Assembly (NCBI RefSeq): GCF_009498525.1
Contig: NZ_QSNT01000002.1
Coordinates: 992,001-1,056,000 of the forward strand
DNA from: Rhizobium sp. ICMP 5592
GTDB lineage: Bacteria; Pseudomonadota; Alphaproteobacteria; Rhizobiales; Rhizobiaceae
DNA length: 64,000 bases
Reading direction: 5' to 3'
This document shows positions 1-7,264 of the stretch, in pieces (within the stretch, counting starts at the first letter, position 1; each line of letters opens with the position of its first letter). The notes under the pieces are model-generated. The model saw only the letters and a list, made by a program, of their open reading frames with translations. It was not told the origin of the DNA and did not search any database. The translations under genes were made by a program, and so were the position numbers.

Positions 1-517
1 CGACGAGGAGATCGACGATGGTCCTGTTGTCGCCATCGCCGGCGGTTTCGCCGCGATCGGCGAGGAAATCGGTCGAACCATAATCGGCCAGCAGGTTGGC
101 GGCGTCGACGACGGTGACCATGGTGTCGAGCCTGGCGACATCGGAAAGGCTGTTGCCGTCTTCATCCCGGAACTCGAAGGTCGTGGCCACGGGCAGGGGC
201 TCGGCGATCCCGGTCGATTCAATCAGCAGATAGTCGAAGCGATCCTGCGCGGCGAGCTGGCGTACCTCTTTCAGCAGATCATCGCGCAGCGTGCAGCAGA
301 TGCAGCCATTGGTCATTTCGACGAGCTGTTCTTCGGTTCTCGAAAGATTGGCGCCGCCGTCTCGCACCAGCGCGGCATCGATGTTCACTTCGCTCATGTC
401 GTTGACGATCACGGCGACGCGCAGGCCCTGGCGGTTGTTGAGGATATGATTGAGCAACGTCGTCTTGCCGGCGCCGAGAAAACCGGAGAGGACGGTGACC
501 GGGAGCTTCTTGTTCAT
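1..517 (-). CDS. COG0523 (CobW/YciC/ZigA-type) GTPase, 3' part outside the window
   Basis: Metal-chaperone-type GTPase of the G3E family. The N-terminus carries the Walker A loop [10 protein letters not shown] (about residues 12-21), and the family metal-binding motif GCICC follows at about residue 70. Further on it has the IESTGIAEP segment. The gene begins with ATG at 517 and runs off the left edge, so only the first 172 or so residues are visible. A Zur-type palindrome lies 13 bp upstream of the start and the znu genes are next door. This favours a zinc-responsive chaperone (YciC/ZigA-like) over the cobalamin CobW paralogue. The zinc role is inferred from context. Confidence 0.88.
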   Translation of the reverse strand, partial: MNKKLPVTVLSGFLGAGKTTLLNHILNNRQGLRVAVIVNDMSEVNIDAALVRDGGANLSRTEEQLVEMTNGCICCTLRDDLLKEVRQLAAQDRFDYLLIESTGIAEPLPVATTFEFRDEDGNSLSDVARLDTMVTVVDAANLLADYGSTDFLADRGETAGDGDNRTIVDLLV

Positions 518-530
518 GGCAACCTCATTT

Positions 531-548
531 GTAATGTAATATCATTAC
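531..548. promoter_or_regulatory. Candidate Zur box of the COG0523 gene
   Basis: GTAATGTAATATCATTAC has perfect 6-bp arms (GTAATG/CATTAC) around a 6-bp AT centre. It sits 13 bp upstream of the GTPase start and resembles the AT-rich palindromes between znuA and znuC. Alphaproteobacterial Zur boxes have this general form. Binding is inferred. Confidence 0.6.
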
Positions 549-609
549 GTTTGTGGATTTGAAAAAAGCGAGCAGATGGCTCGCTCTCTTCGGCGATAGG
601 ATGCCTGTC

Positions 610-1563
610 TCAGGAGAGGCAGGTTTTCAAGGAGTTGGCGATGCCGCGCATCAGGTCGAAATAGAGATCCGGGCCTTGCGGTAGGATTGCCGCTTCCGGG
701 TCAAGCACGCCGGATTTCGCGGATGTACCCTCAAGGACGACGTTGACCAGCTTCGGCTCGAATTGCGGCTCGGCGAAGACGCAGGTGGCGCCGAGTTCGG
801 CGACCTTGCCATGAATTTCCGATATGCGCTGTGCGCCGGGAATGCTCTCCGGGCTGACCGTGATCGAGCCGGCGACACGCACGCCATAGCGGCGCTCGAA
901 ATATTGATAGGCATCATGAAAGACGATGAAGGGCTTGCTCTTCACCGGGGCGAGCGTGGCGGTGATTTCCGCGTCGAGCGCGTCCAGCCTGTCGTCCAGC
1001 GCCTTCTGATTGGCTTCATAGGTCAGCGCGTTAGCGGGGTCGGCAGCGACCAATGTTGTGGTGATCTCCGCCGCCATCGCCTTGGCATTATGCGGGTCGA
1101 GCCAGAGATGCGTGTCGAATTCCTCATGGTCGTGATGGTCATGGCCGGCGCTTTCGGCGTGCTCGTCGCCATCGTCATGTGCTTCGAAAGCGCCACCTTC
1201 GCGGAATTTCAGCTTGGTGATGCCGGGCGCCTTGTCGAGCTCGACCACCAGAGCGTTCGCGCCGAGAGCCGAAAGCGGCTTTTCCAGGAAGGCTTCCATG
1301 CCGGGACCGACCCAGAAGACCACCTTGGCGGCTTCGAGCGCTTTCGCGTTCGAGGGCTTCAGCGCATAGGTATGCGGCGAGGCGGCGCCGTCGACGATCA
1401 GGTCCGGCGTGTCGACGCCATCCATGATCGCGGCGACGAGAGAATGAATGGGCTTGATCGACACCACCACATCCGGCGCATCGGCAGCTGTCGTGGCGCC
1501 GGCGAAAAGCCCGGAAAACAGCAGAGAGGCGGTGAGGGGAAGAATGGTCTTTACAACGTTCAT
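610..1563 (-). CDS. znuA: Zinc ABC transporter substrate-binding protein ZnuA
   Basis: Periplasmic zinc receptor of the ZnuABC uptake system, 317 aa, cluster A-I solute-binding family. A signal peptide (hydrophobic stretch LPLTASLLFSGLFAG, cleavage near TTAADA) comes first. The conserved histidines follow: SIKPIHSLVA, ASPHTY and the FDTHLWLDP segment. Between the second and third lies the His/Asp-rich loop (about residues 125-150, with HDHHDHEE) typical of ZnuA and absent from manganese receptors. Divergent from znuC across a 99-bp spacer with two Zur-like palindromes. Length is normal for the family. Confidence 0.95.
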   Translation of the reverse strand: MNVVKTILPLTASLLFSGLFAGATTAADAPDVVVSIKPIHSLVAAIMDGVDTPDLIVDGAASPHTYALKPSNAKALEAAKVVFWVGPGMEAFLEKPLSALGANALVVELDKAPGITKLKFREGGAFEAHDDGDEHAESAGHDHHDHEEFDTHLWLDPHNAKAMAAEITTTLVAADPANALTYEANQKALDDRLDALDAEITATLAPVKSKPFIVFHDAYQYFERRYGVRVAGSITVSPESIPGAQRISEIHGKVAELGATCVFAEPQFEPKLVNVVLEGTSAKSGVLDPEAAILPQGPDLYFDLMRGIANSLKTCLS

Positions 1564-1586
1564 GCGCGATCGCCCTTGAATGGGTC

Positions 1587-1602
1587 TGTTATGTTATTAC
1601 AT
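1587..1602. promoter_or_regulatory. Candidate Zur box, znuA side
   Basis: TGTTATGTTATTACAT contains an ATGT/ACAT inverted repeat and lies 24 bp upstream of znuA. It is similar in composition to the box before the COG0523 gene. Together with the neighbouring palindrome it would let one repressor control both divergent units. Confidence 0.5.
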
Positions 1603-1608
1603 CAATTG

Positions 1609-1623
1609 CGTTATGCTATAACG
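1609..1623. promoter_or_regulatory. Candidate Zur box, znuC side
   Basis: CGTTATGCTATAACG has perfect 6-bp arms with a 3-bp centre, 40 bp upstream of the znuC start. It is the most regular of the three palindromes in the zinc cluster. Assignment to Zur is by context. Confidence 0.58.
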
Positions 1624-1662
1624 TGTGCGATAGCAAGGCGCAACAGCGCAAGTGGAAATTTC

Positions 1663-2538
1663 ATGCTTTCTTCCGTGGACAATCAGAGACGACCGCTGGT
1701 GTCGCTCCATGATGTCGGCGTCCGCCGTGGTGGCCGCTGGCTGGTGCGTGGCGTTGATTTTTCGGTGAGCCGCGGCGAGATCGTTACGCTGATCGGCCCA
1801 AACGGTTCGGGGAAATCCACCAGCGCCAAGACGGCGATCGGTGTGCTGAAGCCGGATGAAGGCAGCGTCGAGCGCATTGCCGGTCTCAAGGTCGGCTATG
1901 TCCCGCAGAAGCTTGCGATCGACTGGACATTGCCGCTGAGCGTCCACCGCCTGATGACTCTGACCGGTCATTTGCCCGAAGCCGAACTGAGGGCAGCGCT
2001 GGAGGCGGTGGGGATCGCTCATCTCGCCAAGGCCGAGGTGCAGCATCTGTCCGGCGGCGAATTCCAGCGGGCGCTGCTGGCGCGGGCTATCGCCCGCAAG
2101 CCGGATCTTTTGGTGCTGGACGAGCCGGTGCAGGGCGTCGATTTCAGCGGCGAAATCGCGCTTTACGATCTGATCAAATCGATCCGCAATTCCGAAGGCT
2201 GCGGTATTCTGCTGATTTCCCATGACCTGCATGTGGTCATGGCCGAAACCGATACGGTTGTTTGCCTGAACGGGCATGTCTGCTGCCGCGGCACACCGCA
2301 GGCGGTCAGCCAGAGCCCGGAATATGTCAGGCTGTTTGGCACGCGGGCGGCGCAATCGCTGGCGATCTACAGCCATCATCACGACCATACGCATCTGCCG
2401 GACGGCCGGGTGCAACATGCCGACGGCACGATCACCGATCATTGCCATGCCGATGACGGCCATCACGACCATGATCATCATGATCACGAACACCATGATC
2501 ACGACCATCATCACGTCGAGGGAGTGCGCCATGTTTGA
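1663..2538 (+). CDS. znuC: Zinc ABC transporter ATP-binding protein ZnuC with His-rich tail
   Basis: ATPase subunit of the ZnuABC importer, 291 aa. Walker A is GPNGSGKS (about residue 45), signature LSGGEFQRALLARA, Walker B LLVLDEP, and the H-loop is in LLISHDLHVV. The start is the ATG that gives MLSSVDNQ. The frame stays open further upstream across znuA but has no homology there. Beyond residue about 235 the protein carries a tail of some 55 residues with about 20 histidines, which likely sequesters or senses Zn(II) on the cytoplasmic face. It overlaps znuB by 8 bp, so the two are translationally coupled. Confidence 0.95.
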   Translation: MLSSVDNQRRPLVSLHDVGVRRGGRWLVRGVDFSVSRGEIVTLIGPNGSGKSTSAKTAIGVLKPDEGSVERIAGLKVGYVPQKLAIDWTLPLSVHRLMTLTGHLPEAELRAALEAVGIAHLAKAEVQHLSGGEFQRALLARAIARKPDLLVLDEPVQGVDFSGEIALYDLIKSIRNSEGCGILLISHDLHVVMAETDTVVCLNGHVCCRGTPQAVSQSPEYVRLFGTRAAQSLAIYSHHHDHTHLPDGRVQHADGTITDHCHADDGHHDHDHHDHEHHDHDHHHVEGVRHV

Positions 2539-3358
2539 CGATTTCTTCCTGCGTGCCGTCGTCGCCGGCGTCGGTCTTGCTTTGACCACCGGGCCGCTCG
2601 GCTGCTTCATCATCTGGCGGCGCATGGCCTATTTCGGCGATACGATCTCGCATTCGGCGCTGCTCGGCGTGGCGCTATCGCTGCTGTTTCAGCTCAATCT
2701 GACGCTTTCCGTCTTTGCGGTTGCCGCACTCGTGTCGATCCTGTTGCTCTTCCTGCAACGCCGGCAGGCGCTGTCGGCGGACGCACTGCTCGGCATCCTG
2801 TCGCATGCGACGCTGGCGATCGGCCTTGTCATCGTGGCATTCATGAGCTGGGTAAGGATCGATCTGATCGCCTTCCTGTTCGGCGACATCCTTGCCGTCA
2901 GCCGCGCCGATATCGCGATGATCTGGGGCGGCGGTCTGTTCGTATTGGCGGCGATCGCCTGGCTTTGGCGACCGCTGCTTGCTTCCACCGTTAATCCGGA
3001 ACTGGCCGAGGCCGAGGGCTTGCGGCCGGAGCGGGCGAAGCTGTTGTTCATGCTGCTGATGGCGGTCGTCATCGCCATCGCCATGAAGATCGTCGGCATA
3101 TTGCTGATCACGGCGCTGCTGATCATTCCAGCCGCCACCGCCCGCCGGTTTGCCGCGACACCGGAGATGATGGCGGTTCTCGCCTCGCTCGTCGGCGCCG
3201 TCGCGGTTGTCGGTGGCTTGTTCGGCTCTCTGCGCTACGACACGCCATCCGGCCCGTCGATCGTGGTTGCAGCACTCATCCTATTTATCTTCAGTCTGCT
3301 GCCTCTTGTTCGCAGGGGCGGCGCGCCGGCGGCGCAACAAGGAGGACAGGAATCATGA
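2531..3358 (+). CDS. znuB: Zinc ABC transporter permease ZnuB
   Basis: Inner-membrane permease of the ABC-3 family, 275 aa, with about eight hydrophobic segments. It includes the family-typical GPLGCFIIWRRMAYFGDTIS region near the N-terminus and the GDILAVS loop in the middle. The start at MFDDFFLRA lies inside the znuC end, and the stop overlaps the zur start in an ATGA. This gives a tightly coupled znuC-znuB-zur operon. Confidence 0.95.
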   Translation: MFDDFFLRAVVAGVGLALTTGPLGCFIIWRRMAYFGDTISHSALLGVALSLLFQLNLTLSVFAVAALVSILLLFLQRRQALSADALLGILSHATLAIGLVIVAFMSWVRIDLIAFLFGDILAVSRADIAMIWGGGLFVLAAIAWLWRPLLASTVNPELAEAEGLRPERAKLLFMLLMAVVIAIAMKIVGILLITALLIIPAATARRFAATPEMMAVLASLVGAVAVVGGLFGSLRYDTPSGPSIVVAALILFIFSLLPLVRRGGAPAAQQGGQES

Positions 3359-3753
3359 CCACTCCGATGCTCACGAAGAACCAGACACTTGTCTTCGATG
3401 TCCTGACCAAGGCGGAAGGTCCGCTCAGCGCCTACACCATCCTGGACAAGCTGCGCGACAACGGCTTCCGCGCGCCTCTGCAGGTCTACCGGGCGCTGGA
3501 CAAGCTGCTGGAATATGGCGTCGTGCATCGGCTCGAGAGCATCAACTCCTTCGTCGCCTGCGCTCATCCGCATGAGAATTGCCATAGCCACGGTCTGGTC
3601 GCCTTCGCCATCTGCGAGAGCTGCGGCCAGGTGACCGAATTCCACGACCATGAAGTGGATCATCGACTGATGGGCTGGCTGAAATCGCAGAAGTTCACGG
3701 CCGAGAAGTCGACCATTGAGATCCGTGGCCATTGCGCGAGTTGCGCGGCTTGA
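3355..3753 (+). CDS. zur: Zinc uptake regulator Zur (Fur family)
   Basis: Zinc-dependent repressor of the Fur family, 132 aa. The N-terminal winged helix contains the LTKNQTLVFDVL start and the recognition region RAPLQVYRALDKLLEYGVVHR. The dimerisation half has the HPHENCHSHG metal ligands, CESCG (structural zinc) and a closing CASC pair. ATGA overlap with znuB places it in the operon it presumably represses, giving autoregulation. Placement next to znu genes separates it from Fur and PerR paralogues. Confidence 0.93.
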   Translation: MTTPMLTKNQTLVFDVLTKAEGPLSAYTILDKLRDNGFRAPLQVYRALDKLLEYGVVHRLESINSFVACAHPHENCHSHGLVAFAICESCGQVTEFHDHEVDHRLMGWLKSQKFTAEKSTIEIRGHCASCAA

Positions 3754-3756
3754 ATT

Positions 3757-3809
3757 TTAGGACGGCGCTTTATCCCAAAACCGCGCACACTTTTGGGAAC
3801 GCCGTCTAA
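3757..3809. terminator. Nested hairpin between convergent zur and gamma-carbonic anhydrase genes
   Basis: Outer arms GACGGCG (3761-3767) and CGCCGTC (3800-3806) enclose inner arms TCCCAAAA and TTTTGGGA around a 10-nt loop. The outer arm includes the first base of the stop codon of the minus-strand gene. It could serve both convergent units, and its sequence looks like a rhizobial interspersed palindrome rather than a bare terminator, since no long U-tract follows. Confidence 0.5.
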
Positions 3810-4336
3810 TCCAATCTCTTGAGATCCCGCGCAAAGCGTTGCCAGTTGGCGACATAGTTGCGCGCAGAACGGCGCAGGCCCTCGATGGCGGCTTCGTCCA
3901 GCACACGAATCGCCCTGGCCGGTGCGCCGACGATCAGCGAGCCGTCCGGAAATTCCTTGCCCTCGGTCACCAGCGCATTGGCGCCGACCAGGCAGTTGTT
4001 GCCGATCTTCGCGCCGTTCAGCACCGTGGCGCCCATGCCGATCAGCGAATTGTCGCCAATGGTGCAGCCGTGAATGATGGCGTGGTGGCCGATGGTGCAG
4101 CCTTCGCCGATGGTGACGGGAAAGCGGGGATCGGTATGCACCATCACGCCTTCCTGGATGTTCGTGCCCTTGCCGACGACGATCGGCTCGTTGTCGCCGC
4201 GCAGCACCGCGCCGAACCAGATACCGACATCTTCGCCGAGCTCGACCTTGCCGATGACGGTGGCATCCGGCGCGATCCAGTAGAGGCCGGGTTCGGGCGT
4301 CTTCGGCATCAGGCCGGAAAGGGCGTAGAGCGGCAT
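3806..4336 (-). CDS. Gamma-carbonic anhydrase family hexapeptide-repeat protein
   Basis: Left-handed beta-helix protein, 176 aa, trimeric by family. Imperfect hexapeptide repeats run through most of the chain (IGEGCTIGHHAIIHGCTIGD). Three metal-ligand histidines are in place (VHTD His67, GHH at 84-85, IHG His89), as in Cam/CaiE-like gamma carbonic anhydrases. Carbonic anhydrase activity cannot be concluded, because many such proteins are uncharacterised. It sits 16 bp downstream of the FAH-family gene on the same strand, probably as one transcript. Confidence 0.85.
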   Translation of the reverse strand: MPLYALSGLMPKTPEPGLYWIAPDATVIGKVELGEDVGIWFGAVLRGDNEPIVVGKGTNIQEGVMVHTDPRFPVTIGEGCTIGHHAIIHGCTIGDNSLIGMGATVLNGAKIGNNCLVGANALVTEGKEFPDGSLIVGAPARAIRVLDEAAIEGLRRSARNYVANWQRFARDLKRLD

Positions 4337-4352
4337 TGGATCCTCCTCGCGA

Positions 4353-5048
4353 TCAAACCACGTTCAGCACCAGCGTTGCCACGCCATCGACGGCGCAGGT
4401 GATCCTGTCGCCGCGCGAAACGGGGCCGACGCCGGCGGGTGTGCCGGTCAGGATGACGTCGCCAGGTGCCAGCGTGAAAAGCTTCGACAGCTCGGCGATA
4501 ATCTCCGGCACTTTCCAGATCATCTGCTGGAGGTCGCCGCGCTGTGCAGCTTCGCCATTGCGCATCAGCCAGATGCCGCCCTTGTCGGGATGGCCGACCT
4601 GGGTTGCCGGCACCAGAGCCGAGACTGGCGCGGAATGTTCGAAGGCCTTGCCGATTTCCCAGGGACGGCCGAGCTTCTTGGCTTCGCCCTGCAGGTCGCG
4701 GCGGGTGAAATCGATGCCGACGCCATAGCCGTAGATGCAGTCCAGCGCGCGTTCGGCCGGGATGTCGGCGCCGCCGCTTCTGAGCGCGATCACCAGCTCG
4801 ACCTCGTGATGCACGTCGGAGGACAGCGGCGGATAGGGGAAATCGCCGGATACCAGCAGATTGTCCGGGTTCTTCTGGAAGAAGAAGGGCGGCTCGCGGC
4901 TGGGATCATGACCCATTTCGATCGCATGGTCGGCATAGTTGCGGCCGACGCAATAGACGCGGCGCACGGGGAAGAAGGCGGCTTCGCCCTCGATCGGCAG
5001 CAACACGGGCGCGGGCAGGGGAATGACGGTGGCGGGGGTTTCGGTCAT
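4353..5048 (-). CDS. Fumarylacetoacetate hydrolase (FAH) family protein
   Basis: A 231-aa enzyme of the FAH fold that acts on a 2,4-dioxo or 2-keto acid. Family marks are VYCVGRNYADHA near the N-terminus, the metal ligands in HHEVELVI, the YGVGIDFTRRDLQ segment and the closing LTGTPAGVGP. It is the size of the oxaloacetate decarboxylase/acylpyruvase (FAHD1-like) group. The substrate is not deducible. Divergent from dusA. Confidence 0.88.
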   Translation of the reverse strand: MTETPATVIPLPAPVLLPIEGEAAFFPVRRVYCVGRNYADHAIEMGHDPSREPPFFFQKNPDNLLVSGDFPYPPLSSDVHHEVELVIALRSGGADIPAERALDCIYGYGVGIDFTRRDLQGEAKKLGRPWEIGKAFEHSAPVSALVPATQVGHPDKGGIWLMRNGEAAQRGDLQQMIWKVPEIIAELSKLFTLAPGDVILTGTPAGVGPVSRGDRITCAVDGVATLVLNVV

Positions 5049-5189
5049 GGCTACTCTTCAAATGTTCAATCTGTCTCTGGAAGACTTGCGGCCCTCCGAC
5101 TCCGTTGGCCAGCCTAGCATCATTGTTGCCGCCGGGAAAACTGGCCTTCAGCAAGGTTTTGGTGTAGAGCGCGGACAGAAAGGTTTCCC

Positions 5190-6203
5190 ATGTACGCTGA
5201 CGCCCTGAAGAACGGCCGCAAGATTTTCGCTGTTGCCCCGATGATCGACTGGACTGACCGCCATTGCAGGTATCTGCACCGGCAGATCAGCCGCAATGCT
5301 CTGCTTTACACCGAGATGGTGGTGGCGGATGCGATCATCCATGGGCCGCGCGACCGGCTGCTAGGGCATGATGTCAGCGAGCATCCCGTCGCGCTGCAGC
5401 TCGGCGGCTCCGATCCGGCCAAGCTTTCCAACGCCCTGCAGATCGCCGAAGCCTATAATTACGACGAGATCAATCTCAACGTCGGTTGTCCGTCGGATCG
5501 CGTGCAGTCCGGCATCTTCGGCGCCTGCCTGATGCTGACGCCGGAGACGGTGGCGGATTGTATCGCGGCGATGAAGGCGGTTTCGAAGGCGCCGGTGACG
5601 GTGAAATGCCGGATCGGCGTCGATGAGCAAGAGCCGGAACAGGCGCTGCCGGAGCTGATCACCCGCGTGCTCGATGCCGGCGCTGACGCGATCTGGATCC
5701 ATGCCCGCAAGGCCTGGCTGAAGGGCCTGTCGCCGAAGGAGAATCGCGAGATCCCGCCGCTGGACTATGACATCGTCTACCGCATGAAGAGCCGCTGGCC
5801 CGATGTCTTCATCGGCATCAACGGCGGCATCCAGACGCTGGATCAGGCGGAGGCGCATCTTGCCCATGTCGACGGCGTCATGCTCGGCCGCGCCGCCTAT
5901 CAGAACGCCGCCATCCTCGCCGATGTCGATCATCGTTTCTTCGGCGAAGCGGCCGTCGAGCCGGACTGGAACGACCTGCGCGACCGGATGATGGCCTATA
6001 CCGAACGCCACATCGCCAATGGCGGCCGCGTGCACCACGTCGCCCGCCACATGGTCGGCCTCTTCACCGGTCTGCCGGGCTCGCGGCGCTACCGCCAGAT
6101 CCTGTCGACCGATGCCAATAAGCCGGGAGCGGGGCCGGAGGTGATCGCGGCGGCGTTTGCGGCGGTGGATTTTGGCGCGGATGCGGAGAGGGCGAGCGCT
6201 TGA
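5190..6203 (+). CDS. dusA: tRNA-dihydrouridine(20/20a) synthase DusA
   Basis: FMN enzyme that reduces uridines 20/20a in the tRNA D-loop, 337 aa. The N-terminus has the flavin loop VAPMIDWTDRHCR (DusA-type), then TEMVVADAIIHG, LQLGGSDP, the NLNVGCPSDRVQ motif and the catalytic cysteine in FGACLM (Cys113). IHARKAWLKGLSPKENR is a DusA-specific phosphate or tRNA-contact region. An AAAGG element upstream of the ATG supports the start. It is monocistronic and is followed by a large palindromic repeat. Confidence 0.95.
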   Translation: MYADALKNGRKIFAVAPMIDWTDRHCRYLHRQISRNALLYTEMVVADAIIHGPRDRLLGHDVSEHPVALQLGGSDPAKLSNALQIAEAYNYDEINLNVGCPSDRVQSGIFGACLMLTPETVADCIAAMKAVSKAPVTVKCRIGVDEQEPEQALPELITRVLDAGADAIWIHARKAWLKGLSPKENREIPPLDYDIVYRMKSRWPDVFIGINGGIQTLDQAEAHLAHVDGVMLGRAAYQNAAILADVDHRFFGEAAVEPDWNDLRDRMMAYTERHIANGGRVHHVARHMVGLFTGLPGSRRYRQILSTDANKPGAGPEVIAAAFAAVDFGADAERASA

Positions 6204-6222
6204 GGGTGCGGCTTGCGCGGAA

Positions 6223-6474
6223 GCCAATCTCCCCACCTGTGGGGGAGAAAGCAAAATCAGCTCTTAGCTTCAGCTAAGTGCTAGATTTTGCAAGAGGGGG
6301 GCTAGGCAGGGACCCACTGCCCCTCTGAAGCAATTCGAGCAAGACACAAGGCCCCCCTCTGGCAATTTCAATGGCTTAGCCGTTGCGCGTTCTGACTGCG
6401 TATCGGGCAGGCTTAGATGTCGCAACGGCTAAACCAGTGAAATTGCTTTCTCCCCCACAGGTGGGGAGATTGGC
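6223..6474. repeat. 252-bp nested inverted-repeat element (MITE-like)
   Basis: Terminal arms of 32 bp (6223-6254 and 6443-6474) are perfect reverse complements. Inside lie further pairs: GCAAAATC/GATTTTGC (6251/6283) forming a local hairpin, AGAGGGGGGC/GCCCCCCTCT (6293-6302 / 6351-6360), and TTAGCCGTTGCG/CGCAACGGCTAA (6376-6387 / 6421-6432). The whole can fold as one long stem with side hairpins. No ORF of substance, no transposase and no clear target-site duplication is visible. It looks like a non-autonomous mobile or rhizobial intergenic palindrome. Confidence 0.8.
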
Positions 6475-6575
6475 TCCGAGTTTGCCGCGTCTTTCGAATT
6501 CCTTCCGATTGCGCGGATGACAGCATACCACCTTCATTTCGCGGGAGAGAAGGTGCCGATTCCCCACAAACGCGA

Positions 6576-6601
6576 AACGGCGCGGTTTGCACCGCGCCGT
6601 T
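6576..6601 (-). terminator. Terminator of the cold shock gene
   Basis: A perfect 11-bp stem (AACGGCGCGGT / ACCGCGCCGTT) with a TTGC loop lies 29 bp beyond the stop codon of the cold shock gene. The trailing sequence on the minus strand is only weakly U-rich. Confidence 0.7.
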
Positions 6602-6630
6602 CGAAACTCGATCCGGATATCAACTAAGAC

Positions 6631-6843
6631 TTAGGAAGCCTGGATGTTGACGGCCTTCGGGCCTTTGCCCATACGATCCGGCTCGGTGTCGAAGGTGACC
6701 TGCTGGCCTTCGCGCAGCGACTGGATGCCGGAAGCCTGGAGAGCGGAGATATGGACGAATACATCCTTAGCGCCGCCATCAGGAGTGATGAAACCAAAAC
6801 CCTTGTCCTGGTTGAAGAATTTTACGATGCCCTTGGTGGCCAT
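6631..6843 (-). CDS. Cold shock protein (CspA family)
   Basis: A 70-aa single cold shock domain that binds single-stranded nucleic acid and acts as an RNA chaperone. RNP1 (KGFGFITP, residues 14-21) and RNP2 (VFVHISAL) are intact. Start [10 protein letters not shown] is typical. It has its own hairpin terminator, and the gene-free stretch upstream suggests the long structured leader common to csp mRNAs. Rhizobia have several paralogues, so I give no number. Confidence 0.95.
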   Translation of the reverse strand: MATKGIVKFFNQDKGFGFITPDGGAKDVFVHISALQASGIQSLREGQQVTFDTEPDRMGKGPKAVNIQAS

Positions 6844-7264
6844 TGGGATAGTCCTTTTCCCTACAGTCTGAATATCTGTCCGGGGAAACTCCCGGACGGC
6901 TTTGCCCCCGCGAAATGCGAAAGCCAGTCGAGAAGTTCACGAACGGGGAAAGAACGTCTACGCAGAGGTTAACCCCCTGAGGCTGCCTCGCGCAGTCGGC
7001 ATTGCCAAATCAGTCCAGTCACCGGCATGCAAATGCCCGAGCACACTATGGGTGACAGGATTTGCGGCAAAAGGCAAGGGGGAATATTAGGGCGGGGCCA
7101 AGAAAGAGGAGGGATTGGAGGGGGATTTCAAGGGGTTGGAAAGTGGTCGGCCTCATCGCGATCGGCGCTTGCTGTAAGGACATGCCATCAAGATCATCGT
7201 TTTGCGCCAGTAACAATTATCTCTTCTAGCAAATGAACTCGATCAAAATTTCAACACGACAATT
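6844..7264. other. Gene-free stretch: probable csp leader and promoter
   Basis: No convincing ORF. The part next to the csp start holds a 7-bp stem (GTCCGGG/CCCGGAC, 6878-6897) and a purine-rich stretch; it probably encodes a long 5' leader. Beyond about 7090 the base composition shifts toward the AT-rich DNA of the next gene. Confidence 0.5.

Noticed and set aside
763..1662. Open frame upstream of znuC, giving a 591-residue protein
   Set aside because: It runs antisense through znuA, shows no domain, and ZnuC homology begins at the ATG at 1663.
6376..6567. 63-codon open frame in the palindromic repeat
   Set aside because: Lies within the inverted-repeat element and has no plausible start or homology.
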